Below, in pieces: positions 62,630 to 64,000 of a stretch of 64,000 bases of DNA (its first letter is position 1; every line of letters starts with the position of its first letter). Position numbers and translations under genes: made by a program. Below the pieces are notes generated by a model. The model did no database searches, was not told where the DNA came from, and saw nothing but the letters and a program-made list of their open reading frames with translations. The DNA is from G965216695 sp965216695 (GTDB lineage Bacteria > Pseudomonadota > Gammaproteobacteria > Pseudomonadales > Azotimanducaceae): positions 4,154,001 through 4,218,000 of the forward strand of contig OZ244212.1 in NCBI GenBank assembly GCA_965216695.1. The letters run 5' to 3'.

Positions 62630-63094
62630 TTACAGGGTAATCAGGCCGCTTCGCACCATGTCGGCAAAGCGCTGCAGCTGGTCTGGGTGCAGTATCGACG
62701 CAAGTTCCCTCAGCCCCTTCGCAAACTCCTCCTGCAGGCGCTCCTCGGCGCGCAATCGGGGATCGAGTGCTGTCCGCAGGTGTGCTGTTTCGAGGTCGTC
62801 GCGCGTCAGCAGATCCGCAAGCGCCGCCAGGGATCGTTTCTCGTCTAACGCTGCCTGCTCGCGTTCCAGTTTCAGCTGATTGAGAATCGCCGCAACGCGT
62901 GACGTTTGCGTGTCATCCAGATCCAGGTGATGGCGGAGATAGCGCAGCGGTCTGCGAACGCCGAAATGCCCGCTGCCGCGCCCGTGCGCGCGCGTCTCGT
63001 TATACGTCTTGCGACTCGACGAGGATGCGTGAGCGTACGCCGGGCGAAGGGACCAGCAACCGTGCCAGCAGTTGTTCCAATAGTGAAATCTCAT
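62630..63094 (-). CDS. Spy/CpxP-like or heavy-metal-sensor-like protein
   Basis: 154 residues from ATG 63094. After a short, Trp- and His-rich N-terminus, the sequence reads FGVRRPLRYLRHHLDLDDTQTSRVAAILNQLKLEREQAALDEKRSL, then LTRDDLETAHLRTAL, and LASILHPDQLQRFADMVRSG. This is the helical layout of Spy/CpxP chaperones and periplasmic heavy-metal sensors. An N-terminal membrane anchor is not clear, so the start could differ. The 230 bases between it and the sulfatase hold no recognisable gene. Confidence 0.65.
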   Translation of the reverse strand: MRFHYWNNCWHGCWSLRPAYAHASSSSRKTYNETRAHGRGSGHFGVRRPLRYLRHHLDLDDTQTSRVAAILNQLKLEREQAALDEKRSLAALADLLTRDDLETAHLRTALDPRLRAEERLQEEFAKGLRELASILHPDQLQRFADMVRSGLITL

Positions 63095-63326
63095 CGTATT
63101 GCCTCCAAGGCTTGCCGCGACAGCCAGAGTCAGGCGCGGCGTTTGGGGTTATTCCACCGGGGTGCGGGATTGATCAGTTTCCTGTTGGTAACCGGGGTTA
63201 CCTGTCGGCTACCACTCAGTCCGGGTCCTCCGGGGTTGTGTGTCGCCGGAATGAATCCTGGCGATACGAAATCCTAACGGTTGCGCGAACACTCTGTCCA
63301 GCGGCGCGTGGTGGTGTGGGTTCAGG

Positions 63327-64000
63327 TCATTGCCCAGGTGGTGGGTTGGCGGTGCGGTCCGGGGGCGGGAACTCGGAAGGCGGCGCGTGGGTTCGTAGCG
63401 GCGCGAACACGGCTCGCGCGGCCTGAAGTGCTGCGGTCATCTGCGCCGTTACATCAGGGTATCGTTGCGCATAGCTGTAGGCTTCCCCATCAGCCTGGCC
63501 TACGTCGAAGAGCAGTGGGTACGGGGCCTGGAATCCCGGTAGCGCATCGAAGCGTTCGAACGCCCCGAGACTGGTGGTGTAGTAGGCATGCGTCACGAGT
63601 TTCCATGACTTCCGGCGAATGCCGACGACGGTTTCGTTGTTGAAATACAGGAGGTCGCCCGCGCGCTCAATGCCCGGTTCGTTGAATACAGGTATCAGGC
63701 TGACACCATCGAGCGTGGTGGCGGCGGGTTGTGTCGCCGTGATCTCGGCAATCGTGGGCAGCACGTCGGTGTTCATCGTGGCGTAGTCGGTTTCCTGTTT
63801 TGCGGGTATCGCCGCGGGCCACGATGCGATGAACGGAACCCTGTAACCGCCTTCCCAGGTATTACCCTTGCCGCCGCGCATCGAGCCGGCACTGCCCTCG
63901 AAAAATGGTCCATTGTCACTCGTGAAGAGGATCAGTGTGTTCTGTAGGAGCCCGAGCTCGCGGAGGGTACGGACCAGTTCGCCGGTGCTCCAGTCGATCT
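63327..64000 (-). CDS. Sulfatase (5' end outside the window)
   Basis: The open frame continues to the right edge, giving the C-terminal 224 residues of a type I sulfatase. NTLILFTSDNGPFF holds metal-binding Asp/Asn, GKGNTWEGGYRVPFIASWP holds the conserved Lys and the core turn, and DVLPTIAEI and LLYFNNETVVGIRRKSWKLV complete the C-terminal domain. The formylglycine Cys/Ser region is outside the window. It should hydrolyse sulfate esters of a polysaccharide or steroid. An internal ATG at 63881 is not the true start. Confidence 0.85.
   Translation of the reverse strand, partial: IDWSTGELVRTLRELGLLQNTLILFTSDNGPFFEGSAGSMRGGKGNTWEGGYRVPFIASWPAAIPAKQETDYATMNTDVLPTIAEITATQPAATTLDGVSLIPVFNEPGIERAGDLLYFNNETVVGIRRKSWKLVTHAYYTTSLGAFERFDALPGFQAPYPLLFDVGQADGEAYSYAQRYPDVTAQMTAALQAARAVFAPLRTHAPPSEFPPPDRTANPPPGQ

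Noticed and set aside
62899..63426. 175-residue plus-strand frame opposite the Spy-like and sulfatase genes
   Set aside because: Low-complexity Arg, Ser and Gly composition; no motif; explained by codon bias of the opposite strand.

Overview
The window is GC-rich, densely coded DNA with frequent GTG and TTG starts and Shine-Dalgarno-type ribosome sites. It reads as the chromosome of a Gram-negative bacterium, most likely a free-living gammaproteobacterium. The support is two TonB-dependent receptors, lipoproteins, a PA2778/PA2779-type pair, a sigma-54 rtc system and a TIGR02999-type ECF sigma factor with its kinase. The species cannot be named from sequence alone.

Layout. 1-5663 (minus): most of a very large secreted surface protein with DUF11-like repeats, running off the left edge. 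5.9-9.1 kb: a small lipoprotein, an SDR dehydrogenase and a type I Baeyer-Villiger monooxygenase. 9.2-16 kb: housekeeping and envelope genes (PA2778/PA2779 pair, SleB-like hydrolase, DUF3592 membrane protein, exported methyltransferase, RimK with an RCK_C tail). 16-22.8 kb: oxidative metabolism (luciferase-like oxidoreductases, one of them interrupted by an in-frame amber codon; a cytochrome c/PQQ propeller dehydrogenase; a P450-SDR-SDR operon with 4-bp overlaps).

22.9-27.6 kb is the most striking part, an RNA-repair island. It holds the CARF-type sigma-54 activator RtcR, a good -24/-12 promoter, RtcB ligase and RtcA cyclase. After rtcA comes a tRNA-like element (D arm, anticodon-like arm with an 8-nt loop, canonical T arm, no convincing acceptor stem), and then a stand-alone HAD phosphatase resembling the 3'-phosphatase half of T4 Pnkp. 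Such an operon could ligate, cyclise or remove RNA 3'-phosphates and carries its own tRNA mimic. 

27.6-49.5 kb mixes small-molecule catabolism (carboxymuconolactone decarboxylase-like, VOC, FAD monooxygenase, LLM enzymes, two Rieske oxygenases, a SnoaL-like protein, SDR, dihydrodipicolinate-reductase-like dehydrogenase, MFS, thioesterase, PPOX-like) with signalling (ECF sigma plus TPR kinase) and envelope genes. The enzyme content suggests breakdown of cyclic, terpenoid or steroid-like carbon; the substrate is inference.

49.6-64 kb: thioesterase, ceramidase-like enzyme, HEAT-repeat protein, nitroreductase, two TonB receptors, a Gfo/Idh-aldo/keto reductase fusion, a Spy/CpxP-like protein and a partial sulfatase. 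Four long palindromic repeats of one family (core GGGGTCAGAGYAAAGGG) occur only in this last part; two of them supply the end of an adjacent coding sequence.
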